Positions 26,234-34,301 of a DNA stretch of 64,000 nucleotides are shown here, one piece after another; position 1 is the stretch's first letter, and each line of letters opens with the position of its first letter. Position numbers and translations under genes: made by a program. Below the pieces are notes generated by a model, which worked only from the letters and a program-made list of their open reading frames with translations, was not told the DNA's origin and made no database searches. The stretch lies in the NCBI RefSeq assembly GCF_046127645.1, contig NZ_CP175919.1. One strand, written 5' to 3'. This DNA comes from Clostridium_F caseinilyticum. Lineage in GTDB: Bacteria; Bacillota; Clostridia; Clostridiales; Clostridiaceae.

Positions 26234-27331
26234 TTATATAAATTTATTTAATTTATCAATCATATAATTAGACCATTTTAAGGATTTTTCTCCTAAATCA
26301 CAAACATTATCATCTTGTTCTATATTACTATATACTATATCTTCCTTTTTCATATTTATATATGAAAATATTATATGCACATAATCTATAAATTCTTTGT
26401 TTACAATATTTTTTGATTTATTATTATGATTTATTAAATAAAATCTTAAATATATATTCTTAAAATATTCTTCTGAATTTTCTTTAGATATATTATCTAT
26501 AGTTATAGTATCAATGTACTCTATATTATGATTATTTATAAAAATCACTTTAAATATATTCTTTCTTGTAGCATCAATTATAATAAATTTATTATAATTA
26601 TTTAATGGAATGATATGTTTATATTCTTGAAACACACTACTAAATACATCTATATATGCTTTAAATATTTTAGCTTTTTCAAACTCTAGAGTTTGAGAAT
26701 ACTCTATCATAGCTTTTTCTAATGAAATAATTAAATCTTTTTCTCCCTGAAAAAAACTTATAACTTTGTCTACGTATTTTTTATATTGTTTAGAACTTAT
26801 ACTTTCAATACAAGGTCCTTCACATTTTCCTATAGCATAGTTTATACAAGTTGATTTATGCTTTAGATAATTATTGCATTTTATTAAAGGTAAAATTTCA
26901 TTTAAACCCTCTATAAATTTTAAAATTCTATTATAGCTTATAAAAGGTCCATAATATAATGAATCATCATCTATTATTTCTGAAACTACTTTAATTATAG
27001 GGTATTTATCTTCAATATTTATTTGTATATAAACATATCTTTCATGATTTTTCATCAATCTGTTATATTGAGGTTTTATATGTTTTATAAAAGTACATTC
27101 TAGTAATAAAGCTTCTAATTCTGTATCAGTACATATATATTGAAAATCTTTAATATTTTTTACTAGTTTTTCAACTTTAGAAGTAATATTATTTGATTTT
27201 ATAAAATAACTGTATACTCTTTTTCTTAAATTTTTAGATTTACCAACATATATTATATTACTTAAAGAATCTCTCATAATATATATTCCTGGTGACTGTG
27301 GCAATAATTTAGCTTTATCTTTTAAATTCAA
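26234..27331 (-). CDS. short UvrC-like GIY-YIG endonuclease
   Basis: The 365-residue protein has an N-terminal GIY-YIG nuclease domain (SPGIYIMRD, IIYVGKSKNLRKRVYSYF, LEALLLECTFIKHIKPQYN) with the catalytic Arg and Glu. A Cys-rich segment follows (STCINYAIGKCEGPC), then a UVR-type motif (about 200-235) for UvrB contact. The RNase H-like and HhH domains of full UvrC (about 600 residues) are missing, so it resembles Cho, which makes the 3' incision only. The residual C-terminal 130 residues are not recognised. Confidence 0.82.
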   Translation of the reverse strand: MNLKDKAKLLPQSPGIYIMRDSLSNIIYVGKSKNLRKRVYSYFIKSNNITSKVEKLVKNIKDFQYICTDTELEALLLECTFIKHIKPQYNRLMKNHERYVYIQINIEDKYPIIKVVSEIIDDDSLYYGPFISYNRILKFIEGLNEILPLIKCNNYLKHKSTCINYAIGKCEGPCIESISSKQYKKYVDKVISFFQGEKDLIISLEKAMIEYSQTLEFEKAKIFKAYIDVFSSVFQEYKHIIPLNNYNKFIIIDATRKNIFKVIFINNHNIEYIDTITIDNISKENSEEYFKNIYLRFYLINHNNKSKNIVNKEFIDYVHIIFSYINMKKEDIVYSNIEQDDNVCDLGEKSLKWSNYMIDKLNKFI

Positions 27332-27456
27332 TATACCAACTCCATGTATAAATTAATTAATATTATAATATATAACTACATATAAATACAATTTTTTTAA
27401 TCTGCAACTATCTACCCAAGATAATATAATCATATATTTATCGTAATTTTTCCAAT

Positions 27457-27570
27457 AATAAAGAGCTATTAATTTAAGTCCAATTTAAAATGTACTCTAT
27501 GGAGTAGATTTTTTCAATTATCTACTCTACAAAATACATTTTATAATTCATAAATTAATAGCTCTTTATT
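27457..27570. repeat. 114-bp interrupted palindrome (MITE-like)
   Basis: Outer arms of 20 bp (27457-27476 and 27551-27570, core GAGCTATTAATTTA) are perfectly complementary. Inside are further paired blocks (AAAATGTA/TACATTTT and GGAGTAGA/TCTACTC). The whole element folds into one long imperfect hairpin. It lies between the permease 3' end and the UvrC-like gene and codes for nothing. It could be a small palindromic mobile element or a terminator/processing structure. Confidence 0.6.
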
Positions 27571-27609
27571 AAAATATCAATTACTAATTAATATAATAAA
27601 CATAAGAAT

Positions 27610-28902
27610 TTATATAAAGAATTTAAGTACAAATAATGCTCCTACTATAAATGTAGTTAAACTTACATCCTTAACTTTTCCAGTTAATGTTTTTATTACT
27701 ATATAAGAAACTACACCAAAAACTATACCATCTGATATACTATAAGATAATGGCATCATTATTATAGTTAAAAAGGCTGGAATAGCTTCTGTAAAATCTT
27801 CTAACTCTATTTTTTTTATAGGAGACATCATAAATAATCCAACTAATATCAATGATGGAGCTGTAGCTGGTGCTGGTATCATTATAAATAGTGGTGATAT
27901 AAATAGTGCTATTAAGAACATAGTTGCTGTAGATACTGCTGTTAATCCTGTTCTTCCACCTTCTGCTACTCCAGATGCACTCTCTACAAAAGTACTAACG
28001 GTACTTGTGCCTAAACAAGCTCCTAAGGTAGTTCCTATAGCATCACAAAATAAAGCTTCTTTAACTCTTGGCACATTACCATTTTCATCTAACATTTTTG
28101 CTTTAGTGGCTACACCTACTAATGTTCCTACTGTATCGAACATATCCATAAACAATAATGTAAACAACGCAATGAACATATTAGGAGTAAATATATTATG
28201 CCATTCAAACTTTAGAAATATTGGACTTAAACTTGGTGGCATACTAAGAAAACTTGTAGGAACTTTAGTTATACCCATAGGTATACCTATTAATGTAGTA
28301 ATAACTATACCTATTAAGAGAGCTCCTCTTATATTTTTAGCTAATAAAATCCCAGTTATTAATATACCTATAATAGCTAATAGTGCCTCTCCACTGGTTA
28401 TATTCCCCAAAGCTACTATAGTTCCTCCATCCTTAGGATGAATTACTACATGAGCATTATCTAACCCTATAAAAGCTATCAACAATCCTATACCAACAGA
28501 TATAGATTTCTTTATATTATTTGGTATTGAATTTACTATAGCCTCACGAACATTAAATGCTGTTAATAATATAAATATTATTCCTTCTAAAAATACTGCT
28601 GTTAAAGCAAATTCCCAAGAATATCCCATTTGTTTAACTATAGTAAAAGCAAAAAATGCATTCAATCCCATTCCAGGGGCTTGGGCAAAAGGTAATTTGG
28701 CGTATAACCCTGTTAACATTGTAGCTATAGCTGCTGATAAAGCAGTAGCTGTAAACACCGCTCCAAAGTCCATCCCACCCTGGGATAAAATTCCTGGATT
28801 TACTACTAAAATATAAGCCATTGTCATAAAAGTAGTTATACCTGCCAATATTTCAGTTTTAAAAGTTGTTCCATTTTCTTTCAACTTAAAATAGTTTTCC
28901 AT
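27610..28902 (-). CDS. NCS2-type purine (adenine/guanine/hypoxanthine) permease
   Basis: I choose the ATG at 28902 (430 residues) because AGAAGG lies eight bases upstream; a GTG three codons earlier overlaps that site. The protein is an AzgA/PbuG-type permease with about 12 membrane helices. Signatures include AGITTFMTMAYILVVNPGIL, AQAPGMGLNAFFAF, MDMFDTVGTLVGVATKA and the segment STVSTFVESASGVAEGGRTG. It takes up purine bases by proton symport. I looked for a purine riboswitch upstream and saw none. Confidence 0.92.
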   Translation of the reverse strand: MENYFKLKENGTTFKTEILAGITTFMTMAYILVVNPGILSQGGMDFGAVFTATALSAAIATMLTGLYAKLPFAQAPGMGLNAFFAFTIVKQMGYSWEFALTAVFLEGIIFILLTAFNVREAIVNSIPNNIKKSISVGIGLLIAFIGLDNAHVVIHPKDGGTIVALGNITSGEALLAIIGILITGILLAKNIRGALLIGIVITTLIGIPMGITKVPTSFLSMPPSLSPIFLKFEWHNIFTPNMFIALFTLLFMDMFDTVGTLVGVATKAKMLDENGNVPRVKEALFCDAIGTTLGACLGTSTVSTFVESASGVAEGGRTGLTAVSTATMFLIALFISPLFIMIPAPATAPSLILVGLFMMSPIKKIELEDFTEAIPAFLTIIMMPLSYSISDGIVFGVVSYIVIKTLTGKVKDVSLTTFIVGALFVLKFFI

Positions 28903-29055
28903 ATAGTTCACCTTCTATTTTTCTTCTTTTTTTGACACTAATAAATAGTATCAAATACTTATTTCAAAGTCAATAAAAAATACGAACATTAACAGTGTTT
29001 TGCTTGTTATTATTTTTACATAAATGAATATTATTTAAATTTGAAAAAATAAAAA

Positions 29056-29082
29056 CTGTTGATAAAACAATCCTATCAACAG
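29056..29082 (-). terminator. terminator after yhaM
   Basis: The 9-bp stem CTGTTGATA (29056-29064) / TATCAACAG (29074-29082) is followed on the minus strand by TTTTTATTTTTT. It lies 61 bp after the yhaM stop. Confidence 0.8.
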
Positions 29083-29142
29083 CAAAAAAATATAAAATAT
29101 TAGATATCTTTGTATATTGAATATTACTATATTTTTAATATA

Positions 29143-30039
29143 TTACACATATATCTTTCCTTCAATTCTTCTGTCATATTGACTCCAAGTATTTTCCTCT
29201 ACATCCTTTTTTACTATAGCAATTTTATTCATATTAGCATCTATATAATCTGCATAATGAACCACATAGCTTTCTTCTAATTTGGGTGATCTTGGAGAAC
29301 CATATTCTACTTTTCCGTGATGCTGAATTATGCAGGCTTTTACTCTTTGTTTGAAATCTTCACTATATGCTTCTACATTATGATTAAATGCTCTTTCAAG
29401 CATTTCTACCCCTATAACTATATGTCCTTCCATTTCTCCTTTTAATGTATAAGTAAAAGGACCACTAATGCTAAGTTCCTCTGTTTTTCCTATATCATGA
29501 AGTTTAGCTGCTAATATAGCTAATTCTTTATTCTTAACATTATATCTATAACATAACATTTTAGCTAAATACATTACATTCAATGTATGTTCTGCTAATC
29601 CACCTATATAATTATGATGTTGACTTACTCCACCTATTCCTCTTTTAAATTTTTCTAAAAATTCTTGGTCTTTAAAAAAATAATTATTTAGTTCTATACA
29701 CTCCTTGCTCTTAAATTCATCTTTTGATATTTCTTCTATTTCATTCATTATTTCTTCTATAGATCTATCTACAGTAGGTAAAAAATCTTCTAATAAAAAT
29801 TTTTCTATTTTTTTAAAATTTAATATTTCACTATTATTGGAAAATGTAAAATTGCATTCTATAACATCTCCTGCATCTAGAACACCTTTTTTATCTAAAA
29901 TTTTAACTTTAATATCCCCAGTTCTATCTCCTATATAAGCTATAATGCTATCTCCATCTTTGTATATTTTTTTTAGTATCATAAATTGAGAATTTATTTT
30001 TTCACCGGGCTTTACTTCTTTTATGTATATTTTTTTCAT
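29143..30039 (-). CDS. yhaM: YhaM-type 3'-5' exoribonuclease (OB fold plus HD domain)
   Basis: I choose the ATG at 30039 (298 residues), which has AAGGAGAG nearby; the longer frame adds an AT-rich leader translation. Residues about 1-90 form an OB-fold nucleic-acid-binding domain (IIAYIGDRTGDIKVKILD). Residues about 130-290 are an HD phosphohydrolase domain (HHNYIGGLAEHTLNVM, LAAKLHDIGKTEE, IIQHHG). This matches YhaM, a metal-dependent 3'-5' exonuclease on RNA and single-stranded DNA. It is transcribed downstream of the small spore-like gene. Confidence 0.93.
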   Translation of the reverse strand: MKKIYIKEVKPGEKINSQFMILKKIYKDGDSIIAYIGDRTGDIKVKILDKKGVLDAGDVIECNFTFSNNSEILNFKKIEKFLLEDFLPTVDRSIEEIMNEIEEISKDEFKSKECIELNNYFFKDQEFLEKFKRGIGGVSQHHNYIGGLAEHTLNVMYLAKMLCYRYNVKNKELAILAAKLHDIGKTEELSISGPFTYTLKGEMEGHIVIGVEMLERAFNHNVEAYSEDFKQRVKACIIQHHGKVEYGSPRSPKLEESYVVHYADYIDANMNKIAIVKKDVEENTWSQYDRRIEGKIYV

Positions 30040-30068
30040 TGTATCAGCTCTCCTTTTATATTTTATAA

Positions 30069-30103
30069 AAAAATAAAGGTAATATAAAATCACCTTTATT
30101 TTT
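30069..30103. terminator. 12-bp stem terminator
   Basis: Arms 30069-30080 and 30092-30103 (core AAATAAAGGT / ACCTTTATTT) are perfect and flanked by A and T runs. It ends the small gene at 30108-30260 just before yhaM. Confidence 0.8.
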
Positions 30104-30107
30104 TATA

Positions 30108-30260
30108 TTATTTACTTTTTTTATTCTTCCCTAATTTTTTAGATTCATTAGAAACTCCCAACTCATTTGAAGTTTCTACTTTCATTTCAGCTAATTCCTT
30201 TTTAGTCTTTTGTCCTACTTTTTTATTATTTTTACTGTTTTTATTATTTTTATGTGCCAT
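30108..30260 (-). CDS. small basic protein with a SASP-like GPR cleavage site
   Basis: I choose the ATG at 30260 (50 residues) because GGGAGGT lies upstream. The protein is very Lys/Asn-rich, and its centre reads MKVETSNELGV. This resembles the germination-protease site of alpha/beta-type small acid-soluble spore proteins, K-x-E-(I/V/T)-(A/S)-x-E-L-G-V. The rest of the SASP DNA-binding domain is absent. It may be a minor spore protein; expression in the forespore is inference. Confidence 0.6.
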   Translation of the reverse strand: MAHKNNKNSKNNKKVGQKTKKELAEMKVETSNELGVSNESKKLGKNKKSK

Positions 30261-30374
30261 ATTATTATACCTCCCATATATTGAACAATTAACATAAGCC
30301 TTCACACATTGATTTATAACATATTAAACATATATATTATATGTATTTCACCTTATTTTTATTTAAAATAAATA

Positions 30375-30403
30375 AAAAACCGTACGTTTTTAGTACGGTT
30401 TTT
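30375..30403. terminator. 11-bp stem terminator near the prophage boundary
   Basis: AAAAACCGTAC (30375-30385) and GTACGGTTTTT (30393-30403) form a perfect stem with a 7-nt loop. It lies between the last chromosomal gene and the plasmid-like module, close to where I place the prophage edge. Confidence 0.8.
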
Positions 30404-30439
30404 ATGTGCTAAAAGTAATAGATAAACATAAATAAAAAA

Positions 30440-30462
30440 CTCTAAAGGTTAACCCTCTAGAG
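30440..30462 (-). terminator. terminator of the ParM/ParR operon
   Basis: CTCTAAAGG (30440-30448) pairs with CCTCTAGAG (30454-30462) through one wobble. TTTTTTATTT follows on the minus strand. It lies downstream of the RHH gene. Confidence 0.7.
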
Positions 30463-30513
30463 CTTTATTTAAATATGAATATTTTTTCATTAAATGTCAG
30501 CTTCAAATTTAAT

Positions 30514-30840
30514 TTATAAAAATTTATTCAATTCCTCAATTTCATTTTGTTCAATTTCATTAACTTCGTGTAACTTTTTATCAAAGTTACTCACTGTATC
30601 ATTATTTATATTTTTATTTTGAGTAACTTTTGGTAACTTAACGGAACTTTGAGAGATATTTGTTTGGGTTACTTCTTGTAACTTATCGCCATAGTTACTC
30701 ACTATATAGTTGTAAATTATTTCCTTAATAGTGCTATTAGGATTAAAGCAATCATTAAGGAATTCTATTATTTTCCTTTCCTTTTCTTTAGACCCATTAA
30801 GAGTAAATTGAATCCTTTTACTATCCTTACTTATTGCCAT
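30514..30840 (-). CDS. ParR-like ribbon-helix-helix DNA-binding partner of ParM-like protein
   Basis: The 108-residue protein starts with a ribbon-helix-helix-like region (RIQFTLNGSKEKERKIIEFLNDCF). The C-terminal tail is low in complexity and carries repeated phrases: VSNYGDKLQEVTQ, SVKLPKVTQ and VSNFDKKLHEVNE. The gene overlaps the actin-like gene by 14 bp, as expected for parMR. It probably binds a centromere and caps the filament with its C-terminus. The internal DNA repeats encoding the tail (about 30560-30710, GTAACTT/GTTACTC) could themselves be binding sites. Confidence 0.7.
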   Translation of the reverse strand: MAISKDSKRIQFTLNGSKEKERKIIEFLNDCFNPNSTIKEIIYNYIVSNYGDKLQEVTQTNISQSSVKLPKVTQNKNINNDTVSNFDKKLHEVNEIEQNEIEELNKFL

Positions 30841-31696
30841 TGTTCCACACCTTTTTAGAAGCTTCCATGGCTCCTTCTACATTACTTGTTAATGCATTTA
30901 AATGTATTTTAAAATTAGTCAATGGAAGTTTAGATATATACTCTTTAAGCATTAAGCTTGTACCTCCTGTAAATATAACATTATAAGTTTTTAGGTTAAC
31001 ATAAGGCTTTATTGCATTTAATATCTCTCCTAAAAAATCTATATACTGTTTTGGTTCTACTTTAATTAATCCATTATCTATTAATCTTTGTATATCTTCT
31101 TCGATAAAATCCTCACCCTTTGCATTTTCTATACTTTTTATTTTACTATAGAAATCAAAGCTCCCAAGCTTAACAGTATTCATTTTAACTATTTTACCAT
31201 TCTCCAACACACATATATTAATCGTCCTAGAGCCTAAATCTATTATACAAATGTCTCCTTTTCTCTCCTCTTCGGGTAAGCTATAATAAGAAGCATATCC
31301 CTCAGGAAGCACCATTAAATCATTTACTTTTATTTCTCTATCTATACCATTGAATTTAAATTTAAAAATGTTTCCTTTAAGATTTTCTATTAGCTTACCT
31401 TTATTTTTCATTTGTATTATTGGTAGTAATAATGTTAGATTAGTTCCCTTCACCTCTTCTTTATTAGCTTTAGCCAGTGAATAAAGTAATTGAGCCATAT
31501 AATCTCTTTCTGCTTTATTGAACTCTCTTGAAAGTTCTCCCACACCTATATATGTATTTATACCATTGTATTCTATCCTTTGAAATCCTTCTTCATATGA
31601 TTGATAATCATTGCTTATTTTACTACTAAATCTTCCTTTGTTATCTCCTACATATTTGACATTTATATTTCCTAAATCTACAACTGTTATTTTCAT
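30827..31696 (-). CDS. ParM/StbA-like actin-type plasmid segregation ATPase
   Basis: The 289-residue protein has actin-fold nucleotide motifs: phosphate-1 (VVDLGNINVKYVG), phosphate-2 (DICIIDLGSRTINICV) and adenosine (VIFTGGTSLMLKE). Such proteins polymerise to push plasmid or phage-plasmid copies apart. It is followed by the RHH partner and preceded by a small frame and a Rep gene. AGGAGG precedes the ATG. Confidence 0.85.
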   Translation of the reverse strand: MKITVVDLGNINVKYVGDNKGRFSSKISNDYQSYEEGFQRIEYNGINTYIGVGELSREFNKAERDYMAQLLYSLAKANKEEVKGTNLTLLLPIIQMKNKGKLIENLKGNIFKFKFNGIDREIKVNDLMVLPEGYASYYSLPEEERKGDICIIDLGSRTINICVLENGKIVKMNTVKLGSFDFYSKIKSIENAKGEDFIEEDIQRLIDNGLIKVEPKQYIDFLGEILNAIKPYVNLKTYNVIFTGGTSLMLKEYISKLPLTNFKIHLNALTSNVEGAMEASKKVWNNGNK

Positions 31697-31709
31697 TTTT
31701 AAAATCCTC

Positions 31710-31832
31710 CTATTTATTATTTAATTTACTTTCTAAAAATTTTATATGTGGTTTCCATATTGCTCTAGTTCCTGCATCTTTTTGATGTAAAATAAGTCTT
31801 TTCATTTCCCTTATTCTTGACCCTAAAATCAT
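31710..31832 (-). CDS. 40-residue basic protein between Rep and ParM
   Basis: An ATG at 31832 starts four bases past the Rep stop, with AAGGAGTTGATAGG upstream, and runs 40 codons to TAG. The product (MILGSRIREMKRLILHQK, DAGTRAIWKPHIKFLESK) is basic and helical. The tight junctions on both sides suggest it is a real member of the rep-par operon. Function is unknown. Confidence 0.55.
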   Translation of the reverse strand: MILGSRIREMKRLILHQKDAGTRAIWKPHIKFLESKLNNK

Positions 31833-31836
31833 CCTA

Positions 31837-32553
31837 TCAACTCCTTAAACACTCTTTATAAGTTCCCACTTTATTTATTAATAAATTTTCTAACTTTTTA
31901 AAGTCATAATTCCTTTGTTCAAAATCATTAAATATATCCACTTTATTTGATACAAACACATTATTTAAAGTTTTATTATTTCTGATGCTCCATTTGGTAT
32001 AGCTAAATATATTCTTTACATCCTTTTGACTTAAAACATATTTATAACACTCTAGCACCTTATCAACATCATTATTAGCAACCTCTAAGAGCTTACATGA
32101 TTCTTTTTCATTAAATCCAGTTTCCTTAGATACTATTAGTATATTTTGACTTGTATCTTCCTCTATATCCTCTAAAACATCATATATATACATTTGTCCT
32201 TCCATTGGAACATCACCATCACTATCAACTGGTTTTTGTTGCTCTTTTTTAACTTCTTTTTTCTTTTGTTTTTTAGGTTCAACTTTGAAATTTAAATCAT
32301 ATTCATATATAAACTTACCTTGAACCCTTTTTCTAGTTTGAATTAATATACCTTTATCTTTTAGTTCCTTCCACGCTTTTCTAAATGCAGTTTCTCCATA
32401 GCCACTAATGGATTTTATATGTTGCCTATTCAAACTAAACTTCTTCTTACTTGCATGATGTTGTATCTTAGCATAAAGTAAAAACGCATTCCCTGATAAG
32501 TCTAAATCAAATATTAATTTATTAGATATTTGGCTAAATCCTTTAGTTTCCAT
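31837..32553 (-). CDS. winged-helix replication initiator-like protein
   Basis: The 238-residue protein begins with a helix-turn-helix/winged-helix region (residues about 1-95: FSQISNKLIFDLDLSGNAFLLYAKI and SGYGETAFRKAWKELKDKGILIQTRKR), typical of plasmid RepA-type and DnaD-like initiators. A charged linker rich in K/E/Q and a C-terminal helical domain (about 150-235) follow. AAGGAGG precedes the start. Repeats lie immediately upstream, and par genes downstream. A transcription-factor role is the alternative. Confidence 0.65.
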   Translation of the reverse strand: METKGFSQISNKLIFDLDLSGNAFLLYAKIQHHASKKKFSLNRQHIKSISGYGETAFRKAWKELKDKGILIQTRKRVQGKFIYEYDLNFKVEPKKQKKKEVKKEQQKPVDSDGDVPMEGQMYIYDVLEDIEEDTSQNILIVSKETGFNEKESCKLLEVANNDVDKVLECYKYVLSQKDVKNIFSYTKWSIRNNKTLNNVFVSNKVDIFNDFEQRNYDFKKLENLLINKVGTYKECLRS

Positions 32554-32580
32554 GTTTGAAACCTCCTTAGTTGATTTTTA

Positions 32581-32645
32581 TTGTTTTATTGTTTTGTTGT
32601 TTTATTGTTAAAAGTATATCATTTATATTGTTTTGTTGTCAACAA
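32581..32645. repeat. TTGTTTT(A/G) octamer repeats and a TTGTTG/CAACAA site upstream of Rep
   Basis: Four tandem 8-bp units occupy 32581-32612 (two TTGTTTTA, one TTGTTTTG, one TTGTTAAA). A further TTGTTTTG at 32628 runs into the inverted repeat TTGTTG-T-CAACAA (32633-32645). They lie just upstream of the Rep start and are candidate iterons or the operator of the neighbouring RHH protein. Confidence 0.6.
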
Positions 32646-32671
32646 TATATTTAAAAAATAATAAAAAAAAT

Positions 32672-32697
32672 AAACCAAGGCTTATTTACCTTGGTTT
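32672..32697 (-). terminator. terminator overlapping the end of the small RHH gene
   Basis: AAACCAAGG (32672-32680) pairs with CCTTGGTTT (32689-32697). ATTTTTTTTATT follows on the minus strand. It would stop most RHH transcripts before rep. Confidence 0.75.
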
Positions 32698-32837
32698 CCA
32701 TCTTTATATTTTTGCAATACAAGTTGTAATCCTTCTTCAATTAAATCATTTATTTTGCAATCCTTATTTAAGGCTAATAATTTTATCCTTTTCATTAATT
32801 TCTCATCAACAGTTGTATTTATAGCCTTTCGTCCCAT
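32682..32837 (-). CDS. CopG/Arc-like ribbon-helix-helix repressor, 51 residues
   Basis: An ATG at 32837 with GGAGGT upstream opens a 51-codon frame: MGRKAINTTVDEKLMKRIKL, then helices to KYKDGNQGK. The pattern INTTVDEKLMKRIKLLA followed by INDLIEEGLQLVL is a classic ribbon-helix-helix. Its position upstream of rep, the operator-like repeats between them and its own terminator all fit a plasmid copy-number repressor. The ribosome binding site and motif make it confident despite its size. Confidence 0.82.
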   Translation of the reverse strand: MGRKAINTTVDEKLMKRIKLLALNKDCKINDLIEEGLQLVLQKYKDGNQGK

Positions 32838-33268
32838 TATTATAATACCTCCATTCAACAATTTGTATATATTATATCACACTTATTGTTATGTTGATAT
32901 GTATTTTTATTGTTTCCCATTTCAAATATCCACTTCACAACTCAACCACAAACCATTATTTTATAGTATACCTTTAGGTATATAATATTAGTTAGTAGTA
33001 GTAGTTTGTATATATTAATAATATTATTTATAAAGTGTTAATAGCTATAGTATTGTTATATCCGTTGATATAACCACATGCGGAATATGAACCGCTGATA
33101 TTTGGGTAAATATGATTAAATTCATATGCTGATAACATACATACGGTTGTACTTATTAACAGGTTATCAACAACTTATCAACAATATAATTTGAAAATTT
33201 ACATCTGATTTTATAGTTTTATTGTATAAAAAAATAATATAAATTAACACAAATTAGGTCGAAATTTG
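32838..33268. other. origin-like non-coding region
   Basis: No gene is seen. Features are AT-rich stretches and CCGTTGATA / CCGCTGATA / TGCTGATA repeats (33062, 33092 and 33127). Two DnaA-box-like TTATCAACA sequences lie 11 bp apart at 33164 and 33175. Together with the neighbouring rep, RHH and par genes this is the best candidate for a replication origin in the window. Confidence 0.55.
33164..33183 (+). promoter_or_regulatory. tandem DnaA-box-like sequences
   Basis: TTATCAACA occurs at 33164-33172 and 33175-33183, one helical turn apart. Each differs from the DnaA consensus TTATCCACA by one base. Confidence 0.5.
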
Positions 33269-33297
33269 TTGAAAAGTTTTTATTTAACTCATATATA
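33269..33297 (+). promoter_or_regulatory. sigma-A promoter for the secreted-protein gene
   Basis: TTGAAA (33269-33274) and TATATA (33292-33297) are 17 bp apart and lie about 50 bp upstream of the ATG at 33346. Confidence 0.5.
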
Positions 33298-33345
33298 AAT
33301 TTGTGTTAGAATTTAAACAAATATAAATCAAGAGGGGAAAAATGT

Positions 33346-34098
33346 ATGTTAAGTAAAAATACAACTTCAAAAATAGTTCTAGCATTAACACTAGGGATGT
33401 TACTAGCTCCAATTCAAACGGTTAATGCAAGTGAAAACAAAAATATTAAAAATACAGAAGCCATCCAATCAATACAAATCAAAACTAATGATATTAAAAA
33501 TTTAAAAATGATAAAAAAAACTGATACAGAATTAATATATACTTATGAACAAAATAACGAAACCTTTAAAACTGAAGAATTTATATCCAAAAATAAAGTT
33601 TTATCAAAAGTCTATAAAATTAATTCAGATGGATCAGTTATAAAAATAGATGAAGTAAACACTTCTATAAATTATAATGAAAATCAAATAACACAAGTGG
33701 TTAACGGGCAGAAAAACATAATACCAATTAATAAATATGTCTCTGAAGAAATGAAAGAAAATGTAGTAAGATCTGCTAGGGCCAACAGACCACCACAAAA
33801 TAAATGGGTATATAGATATACAAGTAAAGGGGCAAATAAATATAACAAATTTTTAATAGCTGCTGCCGGGATTTCACTTTCTGGACTATTAAAAACATCA
33901 TACAGTAAGGCAGTAGAGATTATATTTCTTGCCGTTGGATTAAAGATAGATACAGTGTATTATACAACTAAAGTTTATTATAAATATCATGGTTTCTTAG
34001 CTGTTCAAGGTAAATATGTTTCAAATATATATTCAGATGCCGCAAGAAGACACCTTATAAAGAGTAATGTAGTCGGATATCATCGTCTTACTAGATAA
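33346..34098 (+). CDS. secreted protein, possible geobacillin-26-like bacteriocin
   Basis: The 250-residue protein has a clear signal peptide (basic start, hydrophobic ALTLGMLLAP, cleavage near VNA-SE). The middle is hydrophilic. The C-terminal about 100 residues begin at NKWVYRYTSKGANKYNKF and contain a glycine-bearing hydrophobic helix followed by DTVYYTTKVYYKYHG. The layout resembles the geobacillin-26 family of large secreted antimicrobial proteins, but the resemblance is weak. GAGGGG lies before the ATG. It is one of the few plus-strand genes in the prophage, with its own promoter, next to a convergent small membrane protein that could confer immunity. Confidence 0.6.
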   Translation: MLSKNTTSKIVLALTLGMLLAPIQTVNASENKNIKNTEAIQSIQIKTNDIKNLKMIKKTDTELIYTYEQNNETFKTEEFISKNKVLSKVYKINSDGSVIKIDEVNTSINYNENQITQVVNGQKNIIPINKYVSEEMKENVVRSARANRPPQNKWVYRYTSKGANKYNKFLIAAAGISLSGLLKTSYSKAVEIIFLAVGLKIDTVYYTTKVYYKYHGFLAVQGKYVSNIYSDAARRHLIKSNVVGYHRLTR

Positions 34099-34301
34099 AA
34101 ATAGTATAAGATAATAGCAAGAAGGCCAAAAAAAATGCATACGTATTTAGTAGTTTTCTTTGGTCTTCTTTTTATTATAATAAATATATCGAAAAGAATT
34201 AATAATACATATATACTAACAGTATATATGTTACGATAAAAAAAAATACTCATTAAAGAAATACCTATTAAAAGTTTAAGTATATTATCAATGTTTTTCA
34301 T
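34080..34301 (-). CDS. small membrane protein, possible immunity protein
   Basis: I choose the ATG at 34301 (73 residues) with AGAGGTGG just upstream. The product has two or three transmembrane helices (ILKLLIGISLMSIFF, VSIYVLLILFDIFIII, YVCIFFGLLAIILYY) separated by a basic KRRPKK loop. Its 3' end overlaps the end of the secreted-protein gene by 19 bp on the opposite strand. Small polytopic proteins beside bacteriocin genes are often immunity factors; here that is inference. Confidence 0.55.
   Translation of the reverse strand: MKNIDNILKLLIGISLMSIFFYRNIYTVSIYVLLILFDIFIIIKRRPKKTTKYVCIFFGLLAIILYYFYLVRR

Noticed and set aside
28912..29055. A purine riboswitch before the permease gene
   Set aside because: I looked on the minus strand for the conserved loop sequences and paired stems and did not find them.
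32633..32985. Two plus-strand frames opposite the small RHH gene
   Set aside because: The minus strand carries a recognisable ribbon-helix-helix protein with a proper binding site and terminator; the plus frames are shadows.
32581..33200. A CRISPR array suggested by short repeats
   Set aside because: The repeats are 8-9 bp, not 24-37 bp with unique spacers, and no cas gene is present in the window.
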